Assembly: GCF_000168295.1 (NCBI RefSeq) | Contig: NZ_AAQJ02000001.1 | Span: 707,001 to 771,000 of the forward strand | Origin: Rickettsiella grylli | GTDB taxonomy: Bacteria; Pseudomonadota; Gammaproteobacteria; Diplorickettsiales; Diplorickettsiaceae | Reading direction: 5' to 3' | DNA: 64,000 nt | In this document: in pieces, positions 42,004 through 54,141 of the stretch | How the letters are laid out: every line of letters begins with the position of its first letter | How positions within the stretch are numbered: position 1 is the first letter of the stretch | The notes under the pieces: generated by a model | What the model was told of the DNA's origin: nothing | Seen by the model: the letters and a program-made list of their open reading frames with translations, nothing else | Database searches by the model: none | Position numbers and translations under genes: made by a program

Positions 42004-42664
42004 CGGATTTTACCCATAAATGCAATAAGCGATCCAAAACGTTTTTAATTTGTTTTTGCACATCTTTTAAAGAGCGGCTCGCATCAATAACCTGGTAAAC
42101 ATCAGGTCTTTGTTGAGCTCTTTCAAGATAACTCGCACGGGCTCGTGTAAAAAAATCATGTTTTTCAGCTTCAATACGATCGGCTGTTTTTCGATGACGC
42201 ATGCGTCGTAGGGCAATATCAACCGGCGCGTCCAGTAATAAAACCACGTTAACGTTTAAATCCTGTTGCACCCACAGATGCAAACTACGAATAAACGCTA
42301 CATCAATCCCTCTACCACCACCTTGATAGGCGTAACTTGTTTCGGTAAAACGATCACAGAGTACCCAATCACCCCGTTGCAAAGCAGGTTTTATCACATA
42401 ATGAATATGTTGCGCGCGTGCTGCAAAAAACAATAAGAGTTCCGTTTCAGGAATAAGCATTTCAGGTGAAAAATCAGATTGCAATAATAGCGAACGGATT
42501 GCCTCGGCGATCGGTGTACCGCCAGGCTCACGTGTAATCGTCAGTGGAATGTGGGCTTGTTGTAAATAATCAGCAACAAACTTAAGTTGTGTTGATTTAC
42601 CAACGCCTTCTATCCCTTCTAAAGTAATAAAGCGTGCGGGTGTCGTTTTCATAAACACTTTCAT
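41996..42664 (-). CDS. tmk: Thymidylate kinase
   Basis: A 222-residue protein. P-loop FITLEGIEGVGKSTQ, the dTMP site TREPGGTPIAEAIR, the DRFTETSYAYQGGGRG motif, and a LID region with two arginines (RRMRHRKTADRIE). It phosphorylates dTMP to dTDP. ATG 42652 is an alternative start four codons inside (MKTTPARF). In relatives mltG lies directly upstream; here an unrelated plus-strand gene separates them. Confidence 0.94.
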   Translation of the reverse strand: MKVFMKTTPARFITLEGIEGVGKSTQLKFVADYLQQAHIPLTITREPGGTPIAEAIRSLLLQSDFSPEMLIPETELLLFFAARAQHIHYVIKPALQRGDWVLCDRFTETSYAYQGGGRGIDVAFIRSLHLWVQQDLNVNVVLLLDAPVDIALRRMRHRKTADRIEAEKHDFFTRARASYLERAQQRPDVYQVIDASRSLKDVQKQIKNVLDRLLHLWVKSDE

Positions 42665-42946
42665 AGATATTTTAACAATTATACGCTGAATACGAGGCGT
42701 TATGCGAATAAAAAAAGAATTAAAATACGAATATCTGATGATTCTTCATCGTTCATTTTTGAAAATTCTTGACTTCATTTTTGAACCTTTGCAGCGATAA
42801 CATTTTATTTCATCCGTTTTTTATGTACAATGCGCTCTTTTAAGTAAAAAACGTCTCAGCGGAGGATAAAGTAAAGAAAGAAAAAATAAATAACATGGAC
42901 GTTATCCGTTATTTTTTCAACCTAAAAGGAGCATTTACCAGACGTA

Positions 42947-43948
42947 ATGGATTTACATAGGTCAGAGCAACCCATAGAAACACTCTATAAAAAAGAAAGT
43001 GATTTTATAAGCCATATATTATCCGATATCATACTCGAAAAAGAAGGCCCTGCGATCTTTAATAAAAATCTTTTAATCCGATTATTAACATTAAAGATTG
43101 TTCACCCCCATAAGTTTAAAGAAATTAGAGGAGGACATTCGAATACAACCTATCATTATATCGACGAAAAACTGGTATTGCGCATTCCTAAAGCCTATAA
43201 GCCTTTATATCCCAAGCTGTTAATAGAAATAAAAAACCTGGTGCAAGCACATTTATTGAATTTAACTTCTTTAAAAATGGTAGCCTATTATTCAAAATAC
43301 AATCTGCTTGTTACCGAATTGATTCCAAGCTATCAATCTTTTTCTGCAATTGACTTCAAAAGCCCTTCTAAACTTATCTCGTTAGCGCATTTAGTTAAAA
43401 AACTCCATTATTCTCAATGTAATTTTAAAAGAAACACTGAAACAGCGATTTCTTTTATTGATGATTCTTCCCGCTATTTTCAAACAGTTAAATCTATTTT
43501 TAATAAAAAAGATTACAAAATATTAAAGAAATTAACGGGTATCCAAAATTTTCTTAAAAAATCCAATACTTTAAAATTCCCATCACATGGTGATTTACAT
43601 CACTTTAATATCATTGAAACGAATGGTACTATGCAATTAATCGACTGGGAACTTTCTAGTCAAGAAGATCCGGCTTATGATATCTCGAGATTATTCTGTG
43701 TGACAGAATTTTCTTATGAACAAAGGCAGTTTTTTTTATCTATCTACAAAAATGCTTACAATATTATTGTATCTGAATACGACATCAAAAAATTAATCAA
43801 CCGAATATTTCTTCATGAATCCTTAAATTATTTTTCCATCATCATTCAAAGCCGTTATATGATGTCTTTTTTTCCTGTAGATAAACAAAAATTTCTCATA
43901 GAAACCATCCAAAACTTTTCTGTAAAAGACAAACTTATTTGCTATTAA
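42947..43948 (+). CDS. APH/choline-kinase-like phosphotransferase
   Basis: A 333-residue protein with the kinase-like fold signatures: GGHSNTTYHYIDEKLVLRIP (nucleotide loop and Lys/Arg), the Brenner-type motif SHGDLHHFNII (catalytic Asp and Asn), and QLIDWELSSQEDPAYDISRLF (metal-binding Asp and the family's DLA-type end). This pattern fits choline/ethanolamine kinases and LicA-type proteins better than antibiotic kinases, but the substrate is open. It lies alone, opposite to its neighbours, between tmk and mltG, a pair that is usually adjacent, so it is probably an insertion. Its coding DNA is more A+T-rich than the flanking genes. A possible CCTAAAAGGAGC ribosome-binding site lies 18 nt upstream. 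Confidence 0.78.
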   Translation: MDLHRSEQPIETLYKKESDFISHILSDIILEKEGPAIFNKNLLIRLLTLKIVHPHKFKEIRGGHSNTTYHYIDEKLVLRIPKAYKPLYPKLLIEIKNLVQAHLLNLTSLKMVAYYSKYNLLVTELIPSYQSFSAIDFKSPSKLISLAHLVKKLHYSQCNFKRNTETAISFIDDSSRYFQTVKSIFNKKDYKILKKLTGIQNFLKKSNTLKFPSHGDLHHFNIIETNGTMQLIDWELSSQEDPAYDISRLFCVTEFSYEQRQFFLSIYKNAYNIIVSEYDIKKLINRIFLHESLNYFSIIIQSRYMMSFFPVDKQKFLIETIQNFSVKDKLICY

Positions 43949-43965
43949 ACACTTTAACGAAATCT

Positions 43966-45072
43966 TTAACGAAATTCGTTCAACTGACAAAAAAACAGAC
44001 GCATCGACTGACTCATATACCAAAAGCGTTGACAGGGTTTCGTTTTTTTGACATAAGGATAATGCTGGTTGAGCTGATACCGTTGAACGGCCCAATTATG
44101 TTCTGTTAAGTCTTCCGAAAATTGATGTGTTCCGTCTCCTTTCGCCACAAAATACAAATTTTTGCGGTGATCAGGATGCAAAACAGCCTCAAGTGACGCG
44201 TAACTCGGATTCGCAATCGGCGTAGGCGGTAACCCTTTTCTCAAGTAAGTATTATATGGCGTATCGTGATGCAAATCTTCTATTGTCAATTTTCCGGTAT
44301 AATGCATGCCTAACCCATAAATAACACTCGCATCAATTTGTAAAGGAATGCCCGCTTTCAAACGCCGTTCAATCACGCCGGCAATCATGGGTCGTTCTTT
44401 CGCAATTGCTGTTTCCTTTTCCACTAAAGAAGCAGCAATCAACGCGTGATAAGATGTTCTATAGGGTAAATGCGCAGCGCGATTCTTCCAGGCGGCTTGT
44501 AATTTCTTTTTGAGCAAAAGGTAAGACCATTTTAATAACTCACTATCCGTCGTATCAGTACTGAAATAGTACGTTGCTGAATAAAATAGACCTTCAGGAT
44601 TACGTGGAGGAAAACCTAATTGAGCTAAAATTGGTTCTGGCGAGTGCAGATTAAGTTGATGCTTAATCACCATTACATGATTTAATGCAGCCATTAATTG
44701 GCTAAATGTCCAGCCTTCAACGATCGTAAATCGATAAAAAATAGCCTTTCCTGCCATTATTTTATCCAATAATTGGCTTGGTGTTGTTCCCGCGTCAACT
44801 TGATATTCGCCTGGTTTTAACTTGTCGGTAGCGCCTTTTAGATAAGCTAACACTAAGAAAAAACGTGGGTGAGGCATATAACCTTTCGTGTGTAAATCCT
44901 TCAGTAAATGATGTACCGAGGTACCAGGTTCTACGAGGACTCGAAAAGTCTGAGTCGAACTGAGTGGAGAAATTAAAAACCGATAAAAATGTGACACAAC
45001 ATACGTGCCACAAAAAAGGAGCACAGTGACTATTATAATCAACGTCCACCTTTTTTGTGGCATAGACATCAT
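43966..45072 (-). CDS. mltG: Endolytic murein transglycosylase MltG
   Basis: A 368-residue protein with one N-terminal membrane helix (about residues 10-30) and a LysM-like/YceG fold. Characteristic motifs are present: [39 protein letters not shown] with the catalytic Glu in [53 protein letters not shown] and [20 protein letters not shown]. It cleaves nascent glycan strands near the inner membrane. The start overlaps the fabF stop by 4 nt, as in other gammaproteobacteria. Confidence 0.95.
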   Translation of the reverse strand: MMSMPQKRWTLIIIVTVLLFCGTYVVSHFYRFLISPLSSTQTFRVLVEPGTSVHHLLKDLHTKGYMPHPRFFLVLAYLKGATDKLKPGEYQVDAGTTPSQLLDKIMAGKAIFYRFTIVEGWTFSQLMAALNHVMVIKHQLNLHSPEPILAQLGFPPRNPEGLFYSATYYFSTDTTDSELLKWSYLLLKKKLQAAWKNRAAHLPYRTSYHALIAASLVEKETAIAKERPMIAGVIERRLKAGIPLQIDASVIYGLGMHYTGKLTIEDLHHDTPYNTYLRKGLPPTPIANPSYASLEAVLHPDHRKNLYFVAKGDGTHQFSEDLTEHNWAVQRYQLNQHYPYVKKTKPCQRFWYMSQSMRLFFCQLNEFR

Positions 45073-46343
45073 AATCGAGCAAAAAGCAATGAAGCGTTTG
45101 TTCCACCAAATCCAAAGGAATTAGAAAGTGCGTAATTCATTTTTAACTCTTGTGGAACATGTGGAACAAAATTTAAATCCACATAATCATCGTCGGGAAT
45201 ATTAAGCTCAGGGGGATTCCCAGGATTATCTAAGTTAATTGTTGGCGGCGCTTTTTGATCTTTTAGTGCTAAAATAGTGAAAATCGCCTCAACTGCGCCC
45301 GCAGCGCCCAGTAAATGTCCCGTCATTGATTTCGTCGAACTTATCGCCAATTTTTTAACATGATCACCAAATACGCGGCGTATCGCCCTTAATTCTAAAT
45401 AATCACCTTGCAATGTAGACGTCGCATGCGCATTAATATAAGCTATTTTTTCTTTGTCAATGTTGGCATCATGTAATGTATTCAACATTGCTGTCATCGC
45501 TCCCTGACCGTCAGGCGCAGGACTTGTCATATGAAAAGCGTCTGCACTCATACCAAAGCCCACCAATTCGGCGTAAATAGGCGCATTGCGCTGTTTTGCG
45601 CGTTCATATTCTTCGAGAACTAAAACTCCCGCACCATCACCCAGCACAAAACCATCGCGCGCTTTATCCCAAGGACGACTCGCTGTTTGCGGTTCTTTAT
45701 TCCGATTAGACAACGCACGACAAGCCGAAAACCCACCTAAACCTAAAGAAGTGGTTGCCATTTCTGAGCCACCGACAACCATCACGTCAGCATCTCCATA
45801 CAGAATGGTGCGAGCACCCAATCCAATGTTGTGCGTACCTGTAGTACAGGCAGTCACTACCGCTATATTCGGGCCGCGTAAACCATAACGAATGGAAATC
45901 TGACCTGCGAGCATATTCGTAATGGCGCCTGGTATAAAAAATGGAGATATTTTCCGCGGACCTCCTTGTTCTAATTTGCTATGATTTTCTTCAATAAAAG
46001 GCAACCCACCAATGCCAGAACCTACGGCAACACCGATACGGTCTGCATTTTTTTCAGTGATTTCAAGTTTTGAATCGGTCATCGCCTCGATCGCAGCCGC
46101 TAAACCATATTGAATAAATAAATCCATTTTCCGGCTTTCTTTTGCTGAGATACCATAATTTTCAGCTTTAAAGTCTTTTACACTCGCTGAGATTTGACAA
46201 GGAAAAGTAGAAACATCAAATTGCGTAATCGTAGAAACACCGCTTTTTCCTGCTAATATTGCTTCCCAAGTTGTTTTGGCATTAAGGCCTAATGGTGTCA
46301 TCATACCTATACCGGTTATCACTATACGTCGCTTTTTCTTCAC
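45069..46343 (-). CDS. fabF: Beta-ketoacyl-ACP synthase II
   Basis: About 424 residues. The start is placed at GTG 46343 ([13 protein letters not shown]), because AAAGGGGGT lies 7-15 nt upstream, inside a longer frame that would begin at TTG 46361. Catalytic triad: Cys in [13 protein letters not shown], His in [12 protein letters not shown], His in [12 protein letters not shown]. The enzyme elongates acyl-ACP with malonyl-ACP. End of the plsX-fabH-fabD-fabG-acpP-fabF series; pabC, which separates fabF and mltG in E. coli, is absent. Confidence 0.95.
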   Translation of the reverse strand: MKKKRRIVITGIGMMTPLGLNAKTTWEAILAGKSGVSTITQFDVSTFPCQISASVKDFKAENYGISAKESRKMDLFIQYGLAAAIEAMTDSKLEITEKNADRIGVAVGSGIGGLPFIEENHSKLEQGGPRKISPFFIPGAITNMLAGQISIRYGLRGPNIAVVTACTTGTHNIGLGARTILYGDADVMVVGGSEMATTSLGLGGFSACRALSNRNKEPQTASRPWDKARDGFVLGDGAGVLVLEEYERAKQRNAPIYAELVGFGMSADAFHMTSPAPDGQGAMTAMLNTLHDANIDKEKIAYINAHATSTLQGDYLELRAIRRVFGDHVKKLAISSTKSMTGHLLGAAGAVEAIFTILALKDQKAPPTINLDNPGNPPELNIPDDDYVDLNFVPHVPQELKMNYALSNSFGFGGTNASLLFARL

Positions 46344-46413
46344 GTCCGGACCCCCTTTCAAATGAACTGGCTTCTATTTTCGGCAATTGATGCCTGCTTA
46401 TTATTCTAAAATG

Positions 46414-46692
46414 CTATTCTTGCTTTTCTTTTTTATCATCCTCTGCTTCCTGATGTTGTTTTTGGTATTGCTTGATGTAATCAACGGCTTGCTGAATAGT
46501 TCGAATTTTTTCAGCTTCTTCATCTGGAATTTCAGTATCAAACTCTTCTTCGAGGGCCATCACTAACTCTACAGTATCTAAAGAATCAGCACCCAAATCA
46601 TCCACAAAAGAAGCTTCCATAGTGGCTTCTTCTTCTTTTATTTCAAGTTGATCAACCACTACTTTCTTGACACGTTCTTCAATTGTACTCAC
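46414..46692 (-). CDS. acpP: Acyl carrier protein
   Basis: A 92-residue acidic protein. The phosphopantetheine site is [20 protein letters not shown] with Ser at residue 38, followed by [10 protein letters not shown]. It is longer than usual (77-80 aa) because of a charged C-terminal extension ([15 protein letters not shown]). GGGGAGA provides the ribosome-binding site. Carries growing acyl chains for the Fab enzymes encoded around it. Confidence 0.95.
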   Translation of the reverse strand: MSTIEERVKKVVVDQLEIKEEEATMEASFVDDLGADSLDTVELVMALEEEFDTEIPDEEAEKIRTIQQAVDYIKQYQKQHQEAEDDKKEKQE

Positions 46693-46828
46693 TGATAATC
46701 TCCCCTTAAATATAAATAAAACTCGTCGCTTAGTTTATTCAATTCTTGAATGAACGCAAGCCAAATTACTAAATTATGCAATTCGTTGAGTTGTTATCGA
46801 CAATACTTTATCGATAAACCTATTTTGA

Positions 46829-47569
46829 TTAATTCATGTACATTCCACCATTGACATGCAATGTGCTCCCTGTGATATAGCTTGCCCAATCTGAAGCTAA
46901 AAAAACGCAGGCATTTGCAATATCTTCCACACTGCCTAATCGTTTGGCTGGAATTTTTTCCAATAACGCAGTCCGATGACTTTCATTTAATTGATGGGTC
47001 ATATCCGTTTCTATAAATCCGGGTGCTATCACATTGGCAGTAATATGACGTGTTGCAACTTCCTGTGCCAATGCTTTTGTAAATCCAATCAACCCTGCTT
47101 TGGCTGCGGCATAATTCGCTTGACCTGAATTTCCTGTACACCCCACGATAGAAGAAATATTAATAATACGTCCATAACGTGCTTTTAGCATCGGTTTTAA
47201 ACATAATTGCGTTAATTTGAAAATAGCACTTAAATTAGTTTCCAGCACTGCATTCCATTCATCCATTTTCATACGTAATAACAAATTATCTCGTGTAATT
47301 CCTGCATTGTTCACCAAGATATTGGGTAAATTCACTACCTGTAACGCGTCCATTAGATTTTTTATAGCGTGGTCATCGTTTATATTTAATACCCAACCTT
47401 TTCCGTGCAACCCGTGCTCTTGAAAGGACTGTGAAATTTTTTCCGCACCACTTTCTGTTGTCGCAGTTCCCCAGACCAATGCGCCTTGTTTTGCTAATCC
47501 AATAGCAATGGCAGCGCCAATACCACGACTTGCACCGGTTACTAAGGCTACTTTATTTTTTAATAACAT
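46829..47569 (-). CDS. fabG: 3-oxoacyl-ACP reductase
   Basis: A 246-residue short-chain dehydrogenase. NADPH site VTGASRGIGAAIA; NNAGITRDNLLLRM; catalytic Ser in ISSIVG and YAAAKAGLIGFTKAL with Tyr/Lys; NVIAPGFIETDM; ending VNGGMYMN. Reduces 3-oxoacyl-ACP in fatty-acid synthesis. It follows fabD by 9 bp. Confidence 0.96.
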   Translation of the reverse strand: MLLKNKVALVTGASRGIGAAIAIGLAKQGALVWGTATTESGAEKISQSFQEHGLHGKGWVLNINDDHAIKNLMDALQVVNLPNILVNNAGITRDNLLLRMKMDEWNAVLETNLSAIFKLTQLCLKPMLKARYGRIINISSIVGCTGNSGQANYAAAKAGLIGFTKALAQEVATRHITANVIAPGFIETDMTHQLNESHRTALLEKIPAKRLGSVEDIANACVFLASDWASYITGSTLHVNGGMYMN

Positions 47570-47578
47570 AAAAATTCC

Positions 47579-48508
47579 TTAACTCATTAAGGCTTCTTGA
47601 AGTATCTCTGGATCATGTATCGGAAGCGTCGGTATTGATGTGATGCGTTTATTTAACCCTGTTAAGACTTTCCCTGGACCACATTCAATAAATTCTTCAA
47701 TTCCTCGTTTTTCAAGTGATTGAATTATTTCCACCCAACGCACAGGACTGTATAGTTGTTGAGTTAATGCGTGTTTTATTAAAAGAGGATCCTGTTCAAT
47801 ACGCACATTAACATTATTTAGGACAGGAATATGAGGCGTATTAATATGAATGGTTTGCAACGTTTCCGCTAAATGCTCGGCGGCCGGTTTCATTAATGCA
47901 CAATGTGAAGGAACGCTCACTGGAATACGCTTTGCTAATTTAGCACCGGCCCGTTTGGCGGGTTCCAGTAACCTTTCTACTGCGGCCTTATCTCCTGTCA
48001 CCACCGTTTGGCCGATTGAATTAAAATTAGCCGGCGCTAGGATTTGGCCTTCTGCAACTGAATCACAGAGGGCTTGCAATTGTTCCGTATCTAAACCCAC
48101 AATAGCGGCCATCGCGCCGGTCCCGGCTGGAACGGCGGCTTGCATCAAACGTCCACGTTCAGCCACGAGACGTATTGCAATCAAATAATCTAATGCACCC
48201 GCACACACGAGTGCTGAATACTCGCCTAAACTATGACCGGCCATAAACATTGGCTTTACACCACGTTCTTGCTGCCAAACACGCCATAACGCAACACTGG
48301 CAGCCAATAAAGCCGGTTGTGTATTTTCAGTTTGATTCAGCGCTGCCTCGGGCCCTTCCTGACATAATTTCCATAAATCAAACTTAAGAACTTGAGAAGC
48401 TTGAGAAAAGGTTTCTTGAATTAAAGGGTATTCTTTAGCAAACTCCGCTAACATCCCGAGCGATTGTGAACCTTGTCCTGGAAAAATAAAAGCAATTTTT
48501 TTATTCAT
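47579..48508 (-). CDS. fabD: Malonyl-CoA:ACP transacylase
   Basis: A 309-residue protein. FPGQGSQSLGML at the start, the nucleophile motif MAGHSLGEYSAL (Ser), the RLVAERGRLMQ arginine, and the VSVPSHCALM histidine. It loads malonyl onto ACP. 50 bp after fabH and 9 bp before fabG, the normal order. Confidence 0.96.
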   Translation of the reverse strand: MNKKIAFIFPGQGSQSLGMLAEFAKEYPLIQETFSQASQVLKFDLWKLCQEGPEAALNQTENTQPALLAASVALWRVWQQERGVKPMFMAGHSLGEYSALVCAGALDYLIAIRLVAERGRLMQAAVPAGTGAMAAIVGLDTEQLQALCDSVAEGQILAPANFNSIGQTVVTGDKAAVERLLEPAKRAGAKLAKRIPVSVPSHCALMKPAAEHLAETLQTIHINTPHIPVLNNVNVRIEQDPLLIKHALTQQLYSPVRWVEIIQSLEKRGIEEFIECGPGKVLTGLNKRITSIPTLPIHDPEILQEALMS

Positions 48509-48558
48509 AATGACTCATTGAGATGAACCTCTCATTCATTCAATAAAAGTTATTCCCA

Positions 48559-49509
48559 TTAGTAACGTACTAAAGCGGAACCCCACGCTAAACCTGCACC
48601 AAAACTTTCCATCAGTAATAACTGTCCACGTTGGATGCGACCATCACGCACAGCTCTATCTAATGCTAAAGGAATCGATGCCGCTGACGTATTGCCCTGT
48701 TGATCCAAGGTGATAACAACTTGGTCTAACGTCATTTTAAGTTTATTCGCCATCGCTTTAATAATTCGTAAATTAGCTTGATGAGGAATGAACCAATCGA
48801 TATCTTCTTTATCTATTTTATTCGATGCTAACGTTTCCTCTAAAACGGAACTTAATTTATTCACTGCAATTTTAAACACCTCACTTCCTTGCATTTTAAG
48901 CTGTGGTAAATCTCCCTTTTTTAATCCGGTATCGAGTGATAATAAATCTTTATAGGAACCCGCCGCATGCAAATGTGCGGAAATAATTCCAGGTTCTTTT
49001 GCCGCTTGAAGGACAACGGCACCGGCACCATCACCAAATAAAACGCATGTGGAACGATCTTCCCAATTAATAATTGTTGACATGCTTTCACTCCCTATCA
49101 CTAAGGCCGTTTCAACAGTCCCGCTGCGAATAAATTTGTCAGCAACGCTTAAGGCATAGTTAAATCCAGCGCAGGCTGCAACGATATCAAACGCAGGACA
49201 CCCATCGTAACCCAAACCCGCTTGTACTAAACAGGCGGTGCTTGGAAAAAATTTATCCGGTGTACTGGTGGCGACAATAATAAGTTGTATATTTTTAGGG
49301 GATATGGAAGCCGCGAGCAACGCGTGTTGAGCAGCCGCGACCGCCATACTCGCCGTGCTATCGTCGGGACCAATAATACGGCGTTCACGAATACCGGTCC
49401 GTGCGACTATCCATTCATTCGTGGTCGCCACTTTTTTCTCAAGTTCAGCATTGGTGAGTATTTTTTCAGGTAAATAGCTTCCCGTGCCTGCAATACGTGA
49501 ATATTTCAT
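48559..49509 (-). CDS. fabH: Beta-ketoacyl-ACP synthase III
   Basis: A 316-residue protein. [13 protein letters not shown] start; catalytic Cys in [14 protein letters not shown]; His in [12 protein letters not shown]; Asn in [13 protein letters not shown]; ending [15 protein letters not shown]. Starts fatty-acid synthesis by condensing acetyl-CoA with malonyl-ACP. Overlaps plsX by 4 nt. Confidence 0.96.
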   Translation of the reverse strand: MKYSRIAGTGSYLPEKILTNAELEKKVATTNEWIVARTGIRERRIIGPDDSTASMAVAAAQHALLAASISPKNIQLIIVATSTPDKFFPSTACLVQAGLGYDGCPAFDIVAACAGFNYALSVADKFIRSGTVETALVIGSESMSTIINWEDRSTCVLFGDGAGAVVLQAAKEPGIISAHLHAAGSYKDLLSLDTGLKKGDLPQLKMQGSEVFKIAVNKLSSVLEETLASNKIDKEDIDWFIPHQANLRIIKAMANKLKMTLDQVVITLDQQGNTSAASIPLALDRAVRDGRIQRGQLLLMESFGAGLAWGSALVRY

Positions 49510-50543
49510 AAAGATTGTTCTGATTCCTTTAATAAACCGGTCACTTGTTCGCGTATCCGTTCTGGAATATTTTTCTGCACCTCCAAAATGGCTTCATTAA
49601 TTGCGTTTTTAAACGCAAATACATTTGCACTCCCATGACTTTTAATGACAATACCCCGCAAACCCACTAAGCTTGCGCCATTATAATGAGCGGGGTCGAA
49701 TTGTTTACGTAATCCTTTCAAAACATGCAACGCCATTAAACCAGAAAGACGTGAAAACCAATGACGGTTAAAGGCTAATCGAATATAATGACCCATTAAT
49801 TTTGCGACACCTTCAGTGACTTTCAATGCGACATTACCCACAAAACCATCACACACAATAACATCCGCCAAGCCTTGGTATATCTCATCGCCTTCAATAT
49901 AACCGGTATAGTTGATATGGGCCTGTTTTAATAATTCCGCTGCTTTTTTAACCTGTTCATTCCCTTTTATTTCTTCAGAACCAATATTTAATAAGGCAAC
50001 GCGTGGACTTTTAATATTATCAATCTCAGAACTTAATACCGACCCCATGACTGCAAATTGCAGAAGATGTTCTACCTCCGTATCCACATTCGCACCGAGA
50101 TCTAACACGCGAACCTTGTTCTTCTCTTTCATGGTAGGAAGCATCGCACTGATAGCCGGTCTATCAATACCCGGGATTGTTTTCAATACAAAACGGGCCG
50201 TTGCCATGAGCGCACCCGTATTACCTGCGCTCACACACGCTTGAGCCTTCCCTTCTTTGACTAAGTTAATTGCAACGCGCATGGACGAATCTTTTTTGTT
50301 CCGTAAAGCTAATGCGGGCGCTTCATCCATCGCAACGACCTGAGTCGCCTCATGAAGGGTCAGTTGATGCGGTAATAGCCTCGTTTTTGCCATTTTCAGA
50401 TGCTTCTTTAGGCTATCCAGATGACCAACAAGAATGATATGAAGTGCAGGCTCTTCCTTTAGGGCTAAAAGCACTGCGGGCACGATGACAGAAGGCCCGT
50501 AATCCCCCCCCATCGCATCGATAGCTAACGTATAATGAGACAT
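49506..50543 (-). CDS. plsX: Phosphate acyltransferase PlsX
   Basis: A 345-residue protein starting [20 protein letters not shown], with [33 protein letters not shown], and [16 protein letters not shown]. It makes acyl phosphate from acyl-ACP for phospholipid synthesis. It is 8 bp after rpmF and overlaps fabH. Confidence 0.96.
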   Translation of the reverse strand: MSHYTLAIDAMGGDYGPSVIVPAVLLALKEEPALHIILVGHLDSLKKHLKMAKTRLLPHQLTLHEATQVVAMDEAPALALRNKKDSSMRVAINLVKEGKAQACVSAGNTGALMATARFVLKTIPGIDRPAISAMLPTMKEKNKVRVLDLGANVDTEVEHLLQFAVMGSVLSSEIDNIKSPRVALLNIGSEEIKGNEQVKKAAELLKQAHINYTGYIEGDEIYQGLADVIVCDGFVGNVALKVTEGVAKLMGHYIRLAFNRHWFSRLSGLMALHVLKGLRKQFDPAHYNGASLVGLRGIVIKSHGSANVFAFKNAINEAILEVQKNIPERIREQVTGLLKESEQSL

Positions 50544-50551
50544 CTAAGGTG

Positions 50552-50728
50552 TTATTCCTTAACGTTAAGTACCTTTTTTCCACGATAATAACCATCCTTC
50601 GTCATATGATGGCGAATATGCCTTTCTCCACTGGTTGGATCAATCGAAACAGCCGGAAAGGCTAATGCATCATGTGAACGGCGCATATTTCTTTTGGATC
50701 GAGATTTACGTGACTTTTGAACTGCCAT
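50552..50728 (-). CDS. rpmF: 50S ribosomal protein L32
   Basis: A 58-residue basic protein, [20 protein letters not shown] at the start and [15 protein letters not shown] near the end, typical of the Cys-less proteobacterial L32. It has AAAGAGGG a few bases before ATG 50728 and precedes plsX by 8 bp, the standard order. The yceD (DUF177) gene usually found upstream is absent here. Confidence 0.95.
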   Translation of the reverse strand: MAVQKSRKSRSKRNMRRSHDALAFPAVSIDPTSGERHIRHHMTKDGYYRGKKVLNVKE

Positions 50729-50807
50729 GATGGCCCTCTTTTAATGTGAACAATTCTATAAAGCCGCTATTATGCGGGTTGAGGGGTAAAAAAACAACCG
50801 ACGTTTT

Positions 50808-51068
50808 TTATTTCACTTCACCTTTTTTTACGAGTTCCTGATACTTTAGTAATAATTTTTCAGGCGTTTCTTTTTGATAAGGATTGATGATAATACATGC
50901 GACAGGACAAACCTCCACACATTGTGGTGCGTCAAAATGACCCACACATTCTGTGCATCGGTGAGATTTAATTTCATAGATAAACTCGCCTTGAAAAATC
51001 GCCTCATTAGGACATTCAGGTTCACAAACATCGCAATTAATACAATCATCAGTGATGAATAAAGCCAT
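50808..51068 (-). CDS. YfhL-type 2[4Fe-4S] ferredoxin
   Basis: An 86-residue protein with two Cys clusters: CINCDVCEPECPNEAI and CTECVGHFDAPQCVEVCPVACI. The eight-residue insert between the Cys of the second cluster is typical of YfhL/Alvin ferredoxins with low-potential clusters. It starts 3 bp after the coaD stop, so the two are co-transcribed. In Legionella and Coxiella relatives the same coaD-ferredoxin pairing is common. Confidence 0.93.
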   Translation of the reverse strand: MALFITDDCINCDVCEPECPNEAIFQGEFIYEIKSHRCTECVGHFDAPQCVEVCPVACIIINPYQKETPEKLLLKYQELVKKGEVK

Positions 51069-51071
51069 TTT

Positions 51072-52488
<1,417 letters not shown>

Positions 52489-52652
52489 TCGACCTATCGT
52501 ATAATAGGAACAGTAATACTGCAAAATCTAATCGATGATCGTGAGCTCGATTCGTCTTAACTGAATAAGAAATTTATACGCTCAGCCTCGTTCGATTCAA
52601 GAAATAAAACAAAGTCTCCTCATATTATTTTCATTCACAAGGAGTGTTATCC

Positions 52653-53243
52653 ATGTTGAAAATTAGGATAAAATTATTTTTTCTTTTCTTACTTTTTTTT
52701 TCTGTGTTCGCCGATGCCTCTATTCCTGGATTTTATCTTTTAGGCCAACTGGGCACCGCTGACACGCATCAAGAAGCCAGCCATGCGGCTGCACAATCCA
52801 TTAATAATAAAATGGCTTTTACCGGTCGCATTGCAGGAGGTTATCAATTTAATCAAAATGTCGCTTTTGAAATCGGTTATTTTCGTTTTTCTGATGTTGA
52901 TTTCTCCGGTATAGATGGTGTTCCTGGCCAAAATGTTTCTTTAAATCAAAATGCTATCGATTTTATGGCAAAGCCCATGTTGCCTATTTCATGTAACGTG
53001 AATTTTTATGCTAAATTAGGTTTAGCCTATCGTAGGGCAAATGGTTCTGCTTTTGTGAATGGGCAATCCTATTTAAATTATTCGGATAGTTGGAATCCGA
53101 GCTTCGGATTGGGTTTTAGCTATGATATCACGCCTTTTGTTCCTATTGATCTAGCATGGACGCGTATTCAACGAGTCGGTGGCGAAAACAATCTACCCAG
53201 TGCTGATTTTTATTCGATAGGCTTAGCGTATTATTTTGGTTAA
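52653..53243 (+). CDS. Outer-membrane beta-barrel protein, paralogue 1 of 6
   Basis: About 196 residues from ATG 52653 (AAGGAG 8 nt upstream; an in-frame GTG at 52644 overlaps that site). A signal peptide (MLKIRIKLFFLFLLFFSVFADA) is followed by an eight-strand barrel pattern of the OmpA/OMP_b-brl class: GFYLLGQLGTADTH, IAGGYQFNQNVAFEIGYF, FYAKLGLAYRRA, FGLGFSYDITPFVPIDLAWT, and the C-terminal strand SIGLAYYFG. Same family as the next five genes; closest in style to paralogue 2 (both end AYYFG). Confidence 0.85.
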   Translation: MLKIRIKLFFLFLLFFSVFADASIPGFYLLGQLGTADTHQEASHAAAQSINNKMAFTGRIAGGYQFNQNVAFEIGYFRFSDVDFSGIDGVPGQNVSLNQNAIDFMAKPMLPISCNVNFYAKLGLAYRRANGSAFVNGQSYLNYSDSWNPSFGLGFSYDITPFVPIDLAWTRIQRVGGENNLPSADFYSIGLAYYFG

Positions 53244-53334
53244 TCCATGCTACAGAACCTTGTTTCGTTTTATCAGCTTGATTACATTGTTGATAAATTT
53301 TTTTACCCTTTATTTTTTATGATAAGGACAGCTT

Positions 53335-53973
53335 ATGTTAAAAAGAAATACAACGGCCTTACTTACGGGCGCGATAACCCTTTTCTGTACGCAAAACGTG
53401 CGGGCTGAAATGGCCGGTTTTTATGCAGGTCTGCAATTGGGTTATGCCAATACCTCTATTAACACCATGCATTTGCTGACGCTCAACAACGGGACTTCGC
53501 CCGTACCCTTACCTGAGTTAAATCAGTGGGCTTTTGCTTACCGTCTTAGTTTTGGTTACCAATTTGATCAATATTGGGCCATAGAAGGAGGTTATCGACA
53601 TGTTAACCCGACGGATATTTTCGTGAGTACTCCCGAATACACAGTAAACGCATCCAGTCAATCGAGTGCCTTTGATTTAACGGTAAAAAGTATCGTTCCT
53701 ATCACGTGTAAATTAAGCGTGAATGCCAAATTGGGAATCGCTTATCTGCACCCTCACGCACACGGATCAGTATCTGTCATTGCCCCTTATAGCGGAACGG
53801 GGCACACTTATTCCAACACATTAGAACCTACTTTCGGTTTAGGGATGAGTTATACACTCAAACCCAATGTTCCTGTCGAATTTTCGTGGAATCGTATTCA
53901 AAAAATGGGGGGAGATAATCACGCACCGAGCAGTGATTTCTACTCACTCGGCGTCGCGTATTATTTTGGATAA
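53335..53973 (+). CDS. Outer-membrane beta-barrel protein, paralogue 2 of 6
   Basis: A 212-residue protein with signal peptide (MLKRNTTALLTGAITLFCTQNVRA). Barrel strands follow the family order: GFYAGLQLGYANTS, LSFGYQFDQYWAIEGGYR, SVNAKLGIAYLHP, GLGMSYTLKPNVPVEFSWNR, and SLGVAYYFG. Its periplasmic turns are short; external loops (about residues 45-65 and 90-110) differ most between paralogues, as expected for surface loops. Confidence 0.85.
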   Translation: MLKRNTTALLTGAITLFCTQNVRAEMAGFYAGLQLGYANTSINTMHLLTLNNGTSPVPLPELNQWAFAYRLSFGYQFDQYWAIEGGYRHVNPTDIFVSTPEYTVNASSQSSAFDLTVKSIVPITCKLSVNAKLGIAYLHPHAHGSVSVIAPYSGTGHTYSNTLEPTFGLGMSYTLKPNVPVEFSWNRIQKMGGDNHAPSSDFYSLGVAYYFG

Positions 53974-54068
53974 CCCAACTATTTTTTGAAAAATGATTCC
54001 ATGATTTTTAATAAAAAAATTGACGTAAAAATTTTCTGAAGGTTTTTTCACTTTTTACGCCTATTAAA

Positions 54069-54097
54069 TTGACATTAATTTCAATTAACGATTAAAT
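54069..54097 (+). promoter_or_regulatory. Promoter of barrel gene 3
   Basis: TTGACA, 17-bp spacer, TTAAAT. Preceded by TTTTTACGC 8 bp before the -35, a motif repeated upstream of gene 4. Confidence 0.6.
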
Positions 54098-54141
54098 AGT
54101 TATCTCTAATAACAATTATTTCCATGGAGATAATAACAACA

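Noticed and set aside
45586..45888. 100-codon plus-strand open frame inside fabF
   Set aside because: Arg/Pro/Ser-rich product antisense to a conserved enzyme; a shadow of fabF codon bias.
46343..46361. TTG 46361 as fabF start
   Set aside because: The Shine-Dalgarno AAAGGGGGT would lie inside the coding sequence; GTG 46343 is correctly spaced.
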